This document shows positions 54,814 to 64,000 of a stretch of DNA of 64,000 nt, piece after piece. A model generated the notes under the pieces. That model was not told where the DNA came from and ran no database searches. It saw only the letters and a list, made by a program, of their open reading frames with translations. Where the stretch lies: contig NC_016461.1 of assembly GCF_000226115.1 (NCBI RefSeq), forward strand, positions 1-64,000. The letters run 5' to 3'. Numbering within the stretch: the stretch's first letter is position 1; the number at the start of each line of letters is the position of its first letter. Source of the DNA: Thermothielavioides terrestris NRRL 8126 (lineage: Eukaryota > Ascomycota > Sordariomycetes > Sordariales > Chaetomiaceae). The position numbers and the translations under genes were made by a program.

Positions 54814-56583
54814 ATGGGCGGGCAACAGCCGGATCTGTTGCCTCGCTCCGAGCACGAGGATCTGCCCTCGGCGTCCGGGTCAGCGCCAGCCTCGCGAATC
54901 AACAGGGACAAGGTCAAATGCCTCGATGGTCTGCGCGGGATCGCATGCCTTCTTGTTTTCAATTATCACTTCTTTTGGCCATGGACCCCCATGATCATGC
55001 TAGGCTACGGCGCGTTTCCTCCGCGTGCGCCCGAGCCATATTGGGGTTGGCAGTCGTTACCTATTATTTGCCTTTTGCACCGTGGGCGTCCCATGGTTGC
55101 TATTTTCTTCGCCATCTCGGGCTATGTCATCTGTCGCCATGTTCTCCGCTTGATTCATGAGCGCAAGCTTGATGCTGCCTATCAGAGGCTTGCGTCATCC
55201 GTTTTCCGACGCGTGTTTCGCCTCTATATCCCTCCCACTATCAGCATGTTTCTGGTCGCCGTGTTAGCGCAGACCGGCGCCTTCAAATCCGAGTTCGCCA
55301 TCTACAAAGGCCCTGATTCGCGTTACATCAATGCGACCATCACTCACGCGGACTTGGCCGAGGGCAACTTTTGTCGCGACGGAACCGCTGTGAAAGGAGC
55401 AGCAGGCATCGCGAATTACCTGGGTATAGAGGCGACCGCATACCTCCGCAACACCACTGGCTACCCCGAGGGAAACACCACGGATTGGACGGATATGCTT
55501 CTCTGTGTCAATCACACCACCCGGTCGTATGGACCAGCACAGCTCTACACGTTGAAATCCGAGTACGAAGCACAGTTCCCCAAGCTTGCCGAGGACACTC
55601 CTGGGATGGAGCGACTTGCGGCTCTCGGTTCTGTCGACGACAACGACAATGACTTGGCTCTCTCCTCGGGTAATGTCACCGAGGCCGCAGGCCCATTGAA
55701 CCTTACCTGGGTTCAAATGGGAGGCTCTTGGGAGGAGCATCCCTTCATCCACCCGAACTTGACATACGCGATGAAAAACTTCACCAGGTCATATGCTGAA
55801 TGGGCAAACCCCTTCAACTTCGGTCACTATCATCCGCGTTACGATCCGCATACTTTCACAATCCCAATGGAACTCCGCGGCTCGATGCTCGTCTACATCT
55901 TCCTCCTGGGAACAGCTGCCATCAAGGCCACGTGGCGAACGGCAATCGGCAGTCTTCTCTCTGCGTACAGCTTGTTCATCGGACGATGGGACATGGCTGC
56001 CTTCCTGGGCGGTATGCTGCTATCCGAGCATGATGTTCGGCGTTCATCGGACTTGCCGCCATTGGCTCCTGGTGCGAGGGGACGGGGAGGCGATGTCCAA
56101 CGAACGACAAAGGGCGCGGCGGCGCTGCGATGGGCTGGTATCGTCCTGGCGCTGTATTTCCTATCGTACCCCGACTCCGGTGCCGAGTACACGCCCGGCT
56201 TCGCGTACCTTTCGACCTGGGTACCCAAGTACTACAACAAGCTGTCCGGATGGATGTTCTACGAGGCAATGGGTGCCGTGCTCCTCGTTGCTTGCATCAT
56301 GCGGAGTCCGGGGCTCGTTCGTTTGCTCGAGAGCCGTCTTCCGCAATATCTCGGCAAGATCAGCTTCTCGTTGTATCTCGTCCACGGCCCTGTGCTGCAT
56401 AGCTTGGGTTTCTGGATCATGCCGAGACTGTTCGACAGCTTCGGCAAAACAGGCGGGTATGCGATCGGATGGGTTGTTCTGCTGGCGGTGACGTTTTACC
56501 TGTCGGATCTGTGGAACAAGAAGATTGACAGCTGGAGTGTGACGGTTGGGAGAAGAGTGGAGAAGATGCTTGCAGAGGACTGA
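54814..56583 (+). CDS. Acyltransferase-3 family membrane protein
   Basis: A single exon of 589 aa from the ATG at 54814. The opening KCLDGLRGIACLLVFNYHFF is the acyltransferase-3 signature with the catalytic-type His after the first membrane segment. AIFFAISGYVICRHVL follows (GYxI). A large extracytoplasmic loop of about 200 residues holds several NxT/S sites (NATI, NTTG, NTTD, NHTT, NVTE, NLTW, NLTY, NFTR). The C-terminal half has several TM helices including LGKISFSLYLVHGPVLHSLG, a second hallmark (iSY.iYL.H). Such proteins transfer acetyl or other acyl groups to polysaccharides, lipids or drugs. The substrate is unknown. The size is typical for fungal members. Confidence 0.9.
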   Translation: MGGQQPDLLPRSEHEDLPSASGSAPASRINRDKVKCLDGLRGIACLLVFNYHFFWPWTPMIMLGYGAFPPRAPEPYWGWQSLPIICLLHRGRPMVAIFFAISGYVICRHVLRLIHERKLDAAYQRLASSVFRRVFRLYIPPTISMFLVAVLAQTGAFKSEFAIYKGPDSRYINATITHADLAEGNFCRDGTAVKGAAGIANYLGIEATAYLRNTTGYPEGNTTDWTDMLLCVNHTTRSYGPAQLYTLKSEYEAQFPKLAEDTPGMERLAALGSVDDNDNDLALSSGNVTEAAGPLNLTWVQMGGSWEEHPFIHPNLTYAMKNFTRSYAEWANPFNFGHYHPRYDPHTFTIPMELRGSMLVYIFLLGTAAIKATWRTAIGSLLSAYSLFIGRWDMAAFLGGMLLSEHDVRRSSDLPPLAPGARGRGGDVQRTTKGAAALRWAGIVLALYFLSYPDSGAEYTPGFAYLSTWVPKYYNKLSGWMFYEAMGAVLLVACIMRSPGLVRLLESRLPQYLGKISFSLYLVHGPVLHSLGFWIMPRLFDSFGKTGGYAIGWVVLLAVTFYLSDLWNKKIDSWSVTVGRRVEKMLAED

Positions 56584-59500
56584 ATCCAAGTGACATGACT
56601 GTGAGGTTTGACAGCAAACAAGGGCATAAAGAGGGGATAAGCGACAAGGGATAGCAGAGGATTCGAGGTAGAGGAGAAGTTGATATGTAGATTACTGTAT
56701 TTACACAGAGTTTCGCGTCTTGAAAATGCTTTGCCTGAGCTTTATGCCAGTTGCAAGCAATGAGAATATCACATGAGTGTAAGCCGGGTGAGCTGGGTGG
56801 GCCAGCTTGGTTCACCCTGCCCGCTTAAAGCGGCCAGAGCTTAGCTTGGCCGGAGCTCGCAGCCGGGAGCATTTTATTTAGGGAATAATCATCTTCAGTG
56901 AGAAAGGAAGGAGTGCCGGGAACCCGATTTGTCGTGTACCGCGACCGCCGAGATGGAAGGAATACAGCCGAACACGAGCAGTCCAACAACGCGATCTCCT
57001 GTAATCAGTCAGAAATATTCCCAAATATGGAGCGTTGCCAAAGCCGATCCGATTTCGGAGACATTGGTTGCTCAACTGGGGTTTCCACCGAGTGGGCCAC
57101 TTCGAGTTTTGGCCACAGCACTGGACTTGCGCGCCTGAGCTGCGCTGCCTCGACGTTATCATCACATTTGTGGGCAGCATCAGCCATCCAGATGTAGAGC
57201 CAACAACCCAGAGTCATCGGGGAAGAAGATATTGGGCGATCGACTTCCCTGCCTCGCAACCAAGGTGCCACCTTAGCTGTCATACTTCGGGGCGTACACG
57301 AGACATCTCGCACTCGATCTTTTGACCCCAATTCCTGTCAGGGTGCTCTGGCGACCGCATCCTCGATTCGGCAAGCTCCGTGCCAGCGCGTGGCTAAATT
57401 AGCGCGCGGGTGCGGGCCAAGCCGGAATGTGACGTTCAAAAAGGCGCTGTTTCAGGAATGGCAGGAGAGAAGCTTCCAAGTCTTGGCGGGAACTGCGAAG
57501 CCCCACAGACCAGCCCATCGCGGTGAGATCCTCGTGGCAATGGAACTCTGAGCGCTCTCCTGTCACCAGCCTCCTCTCGTGGACAGTCCGCATATGCGGT
57601 TTACTTCAGGGTAAGGTACCGCAGTGTTTTCTCGCTGTGTTGTTGACGGCAGCAGCGTGCTTGTAGCCGCCATGCTCACCTCATTCATCCTCCACCACTT
57701 CTCCCAGAGAGGCTCGCCTGATGCATCGGATGATTGGCACACAGGACCGGTGTACCTCTAGCCGATGCCTGGATTGGCAGGTGGTTGCTGCTTCCTCCCT
57801 CGGGAAGAGCAAAAAGCCTTCCCATCCGGAACGACACTAACCAGTGGTCGGAAGCACAGGCGAGCAGCTTTCCCAATGATGACTCAAGCCGGCCGGAAGA
57901 TGGAGGCAGACTTGCGCGCGCAGTAGTCTGACATGGGCAAGACAATACCGTGACACGGCGCGCCACTGGCGTGGCTCGGATGGGCGTGACGCGACAGCGG
58001 ATCGAAGCGTTGAGATATCTGAGACCTGCGGCGGTATGCTGCAGGCCGTGATGATGGCTGCGGGGACCCGAGGGTTCGGGGAGTGGGCCAACTCGAACGG
58101 GTACTGGTAGCTACTGTGCCTTAAATGTTGTTGAAGATATCGGGTCCGCTCATGCCTGCCGCCGTCGGTCTGGCAGAGTCAATGCCGGGATGTTGTGCGC
58201 AGTGCGCATCGCCGATCTCGGGCCGGGGGGAGAGGAAGGGGGGGTGTGGGCGGAAGAGCAGAACAAGGCCGTTCTTCACCCATTCTGCATACCTGCCTAG
58301 TTTGAGGATGTCTGGGTCAATAGACGGCTTGGCTGCATGGCATAGTTCTAGTGTAGGAGGGTCACACAGAATCCCTGAATATCACAGTTGTGAGTAGTCC
58401 GGGAGTTTGGGGCAAAATCTGCTGCGTGCCATCCTGGTGGTGATTCTGGCCGGGTGCGGTGGCACAGGGTCTTGGGTTGCTCGGCCCCTACTGACAGATA
58501 CGCTGCGCCCTTCCGGATACCTACTAGGTATGACATTCACGCGTTCCCTTTCACCTTGTCGCTTACTTTTTCCAAGACTACACCTGCGCCCTTCGACGTT
58601 GCGTTCGACGATGCAGAAGCGAAAACTTCGACGAGCGCCAGCCGGTTATGGCAGTGTTGTCCGTTCGCGGTGGATCTCGCATCGAATATCTGGACGGCTC
58701 ACCCTTGAGAAGGTGCACCTTCAAAAGGGGGAAAGCGTGGGATTGCCCAGCAAACAGTGCAGGCCAGTACTGCTTCCTGCTGTTCCCGGCATGGTGGCTG
58801 CTTGCCGAAACCCGTCAACCTGCCTTCTTCGACCGCAGTTGCGTGGAAGGAGCCAATCAGCTGACCTGTTCTCCTTGGGCCTCTGGAAGCGGCTGTTGTG
58901 GGCAACCACACTGTGCATATGTTGCGGGGCGATGTTCTCGGCGATCTTGTCGCCCCTTTCCACCCGCGATGAAGCAGAGACGAGAGATCAAGGGCAAGAG
59001 CGCCACCTGCATAGATGCGCTCACGAGGCGGGGCGCTCTCTGACTAAGTAGAGGTTAGATCTCAGGGCAGCAGTGCGACTTTCGGTTGGGAAACCCGCCT
59101 GCTTGTACACTATTGCCACTTGTTCTTGTTGCACCGTGCGAGCTCGCGCTGCGGGCTAGTTTGTGTCCGAGCTTATCGGGACAGCATCAGCAAGGAAGGC
59201 AGGGAGTGGCAGGCTAAAATTACCCCACACAAGCATGGGCTTGGCATTTACCAGATCGGCAGGCTCGAACCTGCGAAGATGCTCCCTCCATAAACGGCCG
59301 CTATCGACCTGCCTAATCGGCGCTGTGCCCAGCGTTTGGGCGAATCAAGGGGGCGGCCCCCAGCGCAGCAGGAACGGTTGTCGCGCTGCTGATTCGATGG
59401 TTCCCATGCCTGAGAAGTTCCCGGCAAGCTGCAAAGCGCTTCCATCCCGAGGCAACCCATAGGTATCGTGGGGCAAAGTATCCATATGGCACAGCACATG

Positions 59501-59936
59501 GCAGCCGGCCATACATGTGGGAGCTGGGAGCTTGCCTCGAGTGGCGACCGGACGAGGGCCAGAATCACATTTTCTGCTTCCGGTCCGGCGCAGAGACAAC
59601 CTTCCCCAGTAACGTGATCGCCCAGTCGCGACCAGGACCAGGGCGCCGAAGTCACTCGGGTTGCTCGCCACGGACGGAGCACCACAGGGCAGTCCTCGAC
59701 GCAAACCGACTGATCGACCTCCGCTTGCGTTTTATTAATAGTTAAACGCGCCCACGCCGCGTTTACCCTTCCCGGTCCCCTTCCTGATTCTCTCCCCATT
59801 TCTCTTGCTTGTGTTCTCCTTTTGTGGGATTCTGCACCGTCGCCACCAGGAGCCGACCCAACTCCTCACTTGGTGGTTCTCGCGCACGCGCTGGGACGCC
59901 GACTCCTGCGAACAAAGCACAGAGAAACCAAGCGCC
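56584..59936. other. Longest intergenic stretch, about 3.35 kb
   Basis: Many short overlapping frames, the longest being a 214-codon frame near 58407-59051. It has no domain-like pattern, and another frame over the same DNA is equally open. I see no gene, tRNA or repeat that I can support. Part of it is promoter for the OPT gene; the last 100 bases are CT-rich. Confidence 0.5.
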
Positions 59937-62352
59937 ATGGACGAGAAGCAGGCCGCGCAGGCCAATGCGGCCTCCGGTGCGGTGCGCCCCTTCTCCGAGA
60001 GCACGCCGCCTATCGAAAACACGGCCGATCTCAAGGTGCACAATGTCGAGGTCGAGAAGGCCGGCACAGAGACCGAGGTGGAAGAGGAGGAGGACCTCTA
60101 CCGCCCTCTGGCTATGGACCCCGCGATCCCGTACGAAGAGAACCCCCTCACCATCCGCGCCGTTGTCGTCGGCTGCGTTCTGGGCTCCTTGGTCTGCGCG
60201 TCAAACCTCTATCTCGGTAAGTTCCAGGTTTCCACGACCGTGGCTTCCCCGTGCGCGAACGTACATTCCAACACTTGACGACGGCGGCAGGTCTGAAGAC
60301 GGGCTTCACCTTCAGCGCCAACATGTTCGGCGCCATCTTCGGCTACGGCATCTTGAAGCTGCTCGAGAAGTCGGGCGGCAAGCTTCCCATCATTGGCGGC
60401 CTCTTCGGGCCGCAGGAGAACTCGATCGTGCAGGCGGCTGCCACGGGCGCTGGCGGCACGGCAGGCATCTTCGTCGCCGGCATTCCCGCCATGTACCAGC
60501 TCGGCGTCATGGGCGACCGCTCGCCCAAAGAGGACATCGGCCTCATCTTCACCATCACCCTCGTCACTTCCTTCATCGGCCTCTTCTACGTCACTCCGCT
60601 CCGCCGCTTCTTCATCATCCAGGTGGCCCGTGAGCTCCGGCTCATGTTCCCCACGCCGACCGCCGTCGCGCTGACTATCCGCGCCATGCATGCGGGCGCC
60701 GCCGGTAGCGTCGAGGCCGTCAAGAAGCTCAAGTGCCTGGGCATCTGCTTCATCGGCGCCCTCTGCCACCGCGTCGCGTCCTACTACGCGGTCGGCATCC
60801 TCTACGACTGGCACGTCTTCACCTGGATCCACATTTGGAGTGGCTACACCAGCTGGGCCATGAATATCGAGTCTTGGGGCTGGTACTTCGAGTGGACGCC
60901 CGCCTTCATCGGCTCGGGCATCCTGATCGGCCTGAACCCGGCCATCTCCATGTTTGTCGGTTCCCTTACGGCCTGGGCTATCATTGGTCCCGCCCTGGTG
61001 CACTACGGCGAGTGCATCGGTATCCAGGCGTCCGACGATCCGAAGTGGAACGGCTATTACTCGTTCGTCTCGCTCGCTGACCTGGGCAAGCGGACGCCGT
61101 CGCCACGCTACTGGCTCCTCTGGCCTGGCGTCATGGTCATGGTGTGCTCCTCCATGGCCGAGCTGTTCGTCCAGTACAAGGTTATCTGGGCCGCCTTCAA
61201 GTCGGTGTGGAACCAGTCCTGTGCCGGCATCAACAACATATTGACTGCGCGGGGCAAGTCAAGCGCCTTCTTCGCCAAGCACGGCGCCCCCGTGGAGAAG
61301 GACGAGACCATCGTCGAGGACCCCTTCCCGCCCGAGCAGCAGGTCAAGCATTGGATGTGGATCCTCGGCCTACTCGTGGCCGTTGTCATCGGCATGCTCA
61401 TCTTCCACTTCCAGTGGGAAATGCACCCCGGCCTGACCATTCTCGCCATCGTGCTGGCCTTCCTCTTCTCGTTCCTTGCCATCCAGATCGGCGCCGTCAC
61501 CGACAACACGCCGCTTACGGCCGCCTCCAAGGCCTCGCAGCTCGTTTTCGGCGGAGCCACGTCACACAGTGGCTACACGATCCAACACGCCCAGAAGATC
61601 AACCTCGTGGCCGGCTCTCTCGCCTCGGGCGGTGCCGACATGGCCACCTCACTCGTGAGCGACTTCAGGACCGGCTTCCTCATCCACACCCCGCCCATCA
61701 AGCAGTGGATTGCTCAGTCCATCGGCGCCTTCGTCTCCGTCTGGCTCGGCCCGGGCCTCTTCGTGCTCTTCACCTCGGCCTATCCGTGCATCTACAACCC
61801 TTTAACCGACGCGCAGGTGGAGGCGGGCGAGAAGTGTGCCTTCCTGGTCCCCTCCGTGTCGGCGTGGGCCGCCGTCGCACAAGCCGTCACCGACCCCAAT
61901 GTGTCGATCCCGCTGAAGAGCGGTATCTTCGCCATCGTCATGGGTGTCGTGTCCATCATCCAGGTCGTGATCCGCCACTTCTACCTCGTCGGCGAGCGCG
62001 AGAAGTGGCGCAAGTGGCTGCCCAACTGGGGCGCCATCGCCCTCTCCTGGGTCATTCCCGCCCCTGTGTTCGCCAACGCTGCGCTGCTCGGCGCCATCGT
62101 TGCCGCCATTTGGAGGAAGTGGAACATGAGAACCTGGGACATCTACGGTTATGCTGTGGCTGCTGGTGAGTTTAACCCCGCCCGACCCCCTGCTGACATG
62201 TCGAGTTCGACCGTAGCTGACTATCTGGTGTGTCCACAGGCTTCATTGCCGGCGAGGGTCTCGGCGGCGTCGTGGGTGCCATCCTCACGCTTGCGGGGGT
62301 CGACGGTGCCACCAAGGGCACCAATATTGCCTGTCCCGCCGACTCGTGCTAG
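59937..62352 (+). CDS. Oligopeptide/metal-siderophore transporter, OPT superfamily
   Basis: Three exons, 59937-60216, 60291-62165 and 62240-62352, with introns of 74 nt (GTAAGT/GGCAG) and 74 nt (GTGAGT/CCACAG), give 755 aa. Splices produce [19 protein letters not shown] and [18 protein letters not shown], both usual in OPT proteins. An acidic 70-residue N-terminus is followed by about 14 or more hydrophobic segments. [23 protein letters not shown]-like [20 protein letters not shown] and the HWMWILGL helix are typical of the YSL-type fungal branch. It probably imports peptides or metal chelates using a proton gradient. It ends ACPADSC before TAG. Confidence 0.9.
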
Positions 62353-62914
62353 TCACGGTCATGATGGCCATGTAGGTCCGCGCCCAGAGGGCCCGGACCA
62401 GACAGGTGTTGGTTGTGAATGGTTTGCCGTGTACCCCGCATTTGTGTTGGCGGGATGCCGAAAACATAGCAGATATGCATTTTTCGTTGAGCCATAGCTC
62501 CATGGACGATAATTCACCATGATACCAGTACGATAGGACTTGACGCCCCTTGTCAACCATACCTGATGTCTCTCTCCTGCTTTCCGTCTGGACTGAATGA
62601 GATTTACGTTCACAGTCCAGTTCAAGGCTGACCTCATCAAAATGAGATGTATTCCGCAGGGTCGAATCGCAGCGTATCGCAGTCGTCGCAAGGGGAGTGA
62701 GCCGCAACGTCGCAAGACACACACGAGGCAGTGAGTTGATTGTGTGTGTCATCGGAACGTTTCGTAGGGTTCAAAAACCACTGCCTCGGATGAACGATAT
62801 CCTGAATTGCATAAATAACAACCTGAGACGAGACTTCTTGGTCTCGTACTGATTCGACTACGGAAAGCAGCAAGCACACCCCTATCTATCCCGGGCTCTC
62901 CCACCCACCACCCA
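62353..62914. other. Intergenic between convergent genes, about 0.56 kb
   Basis: 3' flanks of the OPT gene and the sugar transporter. No feature recognised. Confidence 0.5.
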
Positions 62915-64000
62915 TCAAGCCACCTCGGCCTGGGCAGCGCGAGGGGCTTCTTTCTCCCTGGCCTCCTCCTCGCTGACCGACTTGGGCGCGTCGGTGACGC
63001 CAAACAGCTTGTCCATGGCCTCGAGCGAGACGCCCTTGGTCTCAGGCACGAAGAACCAGACGAAGAAGAACATGGAGAAGCAGAAGCTGCCGAAGATGAG
63101 GTACGTGCTGATAGAGGGGAAAAACAAAGCGTCAGCCAGGTCTTTCTTCGGCTTTTTTTTTTTTACAACCATGATATTTGTTTGGGGAAGGGGGGGAAAG
63201 AGAGCAACTCACCCGTATCCGTAAGCGCCCACGGTGACAAGCATGGTCGGCACGGCGCGGGCAACGACGAAGTTGAAGAGCCACTGCGTGGCGGCCGCGT
63301 AGGCCACATTGATGGAGCGCAGGCGGGCTGTGGGGATCTCACTGGCATAGATCCAGCACGCGGGGCCCCAGCCGAATTGGAAGAAGCTGGAGGGTAAGTG
63401 GTCAGTCCCATTTCGAGAGTCTGAGAACTAAAAAAAGATGATACGGGAAGAGAGGAGGTATGTACTTACGCAGCGAACAGGAAGATGGAGACAAGGGCAA
63501 CATAACCGGCGGCCGGCACGGGGGCGCCGGGCACCGGCGGGGCGATGCGCACGTACAGGCCGATGTAGAACATGGCCAGGCCCTGGGCGATGGAGGTCCA
63601 CAGCAGACTGCCCCGACGGCCCAGCGAGTCGGCCATGAAGAGCAGGAAGCAGATGCAGCTGGTGACCTTGACGATACCGTAGATACCGGTGCTGAACAGA
63701 CTGGCCGAGGTGCCGCTCAGGCCGAGGTTCTTGAAGATGGTGGGAGCGTACGTGTTGATGGCGTTGGTGCCCGTCATCTGCTGGCAGATCATGAGGAAGA
63801 TGCTGACGAGCACGCGGCGGCGGTTGCCCGCGATGGTCCACATCTCGCGCTGCAGGTTCCAGAAGCTGGCGTCGCCAATCAGGCGGCGCTCTTGCTCGAG
63901 CTGGTCGACGATCTCCTGGAACTCCTCCTGGATGTAGGGGTGCGTCGGCGGCAGGTTGCGGGTGCGCGACAGCACCTTCTTGGCGTCCTCCCAGCGGTCC
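62915..64000 (-). CDS. MFS sugar/quinate-type transporter, cut by window edge
   Basis: The 5' part lies beyond 64000. Exons visible are 63470-64000 (incomplete), 63213-63386 and 62915-63107, with introns of 83 nt (GTAAGT/TCCAG) and 105 nt (GTGAGT/ATCAG). The splices give [18 protein letters not shown] and [18 protein letters not shown]. Sugar-porter landmarks are [45 protein letters not shown] and [13 protein letters not shown], the family ending. [14 protein letters not shown] in the central loop resembles fungal quinate and hexose permeases. Substrate cannot be assigned. The last 35 residues are Ala/Glu-rich. Confidence 0.9.

Noticed and set aside
58407..59051. 214-codon frame in the long intergenic stretch
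   Set aside because: No start context, domain or composition bias, and a second frame on the same DNA is equally open.
1..64000. CRISPR arrays, rRNA genes, plasmid origins
   Set aside because: No regularly spaced repeats or rRNA-like sequence were seen, and the organism is a fungus.

Overview
This window is the left end of a filamentous ascomycete chromosome, most likely a Sordariomycete and plausibly Sordariales/Chaetomiaceae. It opens with about 24 copies of CCCTAA and five 10-bp variant repeats. About 3.5 kb of AT-rich, stop-riddled DNA follows, looking like repeat-induced point mutation (RIP). GC-rich genes follow, with short introns (46-146 nt) that mostly carry CTAAC-like branch sites. 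Such introns, Zn2Cys6 regulators, DHA2 transporters and a fungal Tim50 all fit this placement. No bacterial-style operons, CRISPR arrays or rRNA genes were seen. Exon-intron models were built by hand from splice sites, reading frame and protein continuity, with no transcript evidence.

Telomere to about 5.4 kb: the RIP zone keeps a recognisable retropepsin-like fragment of an LTR retrotransposon on the minus strand. At its inner edge lie a SnoaL/NTF2-like pseudogene with three in-frame stops and a small, apparently intact fungal gene. From 5.4 to 19.2 kb is an accessory block: a RhoGAP-like protein with a fungal N-terminal helical domain and no visible catalytic residues; a small methyltransferase; a KptA/Tpt1-like protein lacking the usual catalytic motifs; a divergent 6-phosphogluconate dehydrogenase paralog facing a 3-dehydroshikimate-dehydratase-like TIM barrel across a shared promoter; a frameshifted cysteine-rich gene; and a DHA2 transporter. 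From 19.2 to 22 kb is gene-poor, with a GC hairpin, an interstitial TTAGGG-like tract opposite in orientation to the telomere, and a poly-T/(GT)n microsatellite.

From 22 to 33 kb: a two-TM zinc-ribbon protein, an HNH-endonuclease-domain protein, a DHA2 efflux pump divergent from a Zn2Cys6 factor, a nitronate monooxygenase, and an F-box/2EXR-type protein. The transporter-regulator-oxygenase trio may be one detoxification unit. From 34 to 64 kb core genes dominate: TIM50, a Ted1/Cdc1-type metallophosphatase, a large Zn2Cys6 regulator, CGI121 (KEOPS), proline dehydrogenase, a Tim17/22-like membrane protein, a small conserved protein whose start codon seems to be the only coding part of exon 1, an intron-containing tRNA-Gln(TTG), an aspartic protease, an acyltransferase-3 membrane protein, an OPT transporter, and a sugar transporter cut by the window edge. 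A small secreted low-complexity protein (37.2 kb) lies among them.

The most interesting theme is a telomere-proximal set of three enzyme-family paralogs (RhoGAP-like, KptA-like, 6PGDH-like), each of which has lost specific catalytic or substrate-binding residues while keeping a long open frame.
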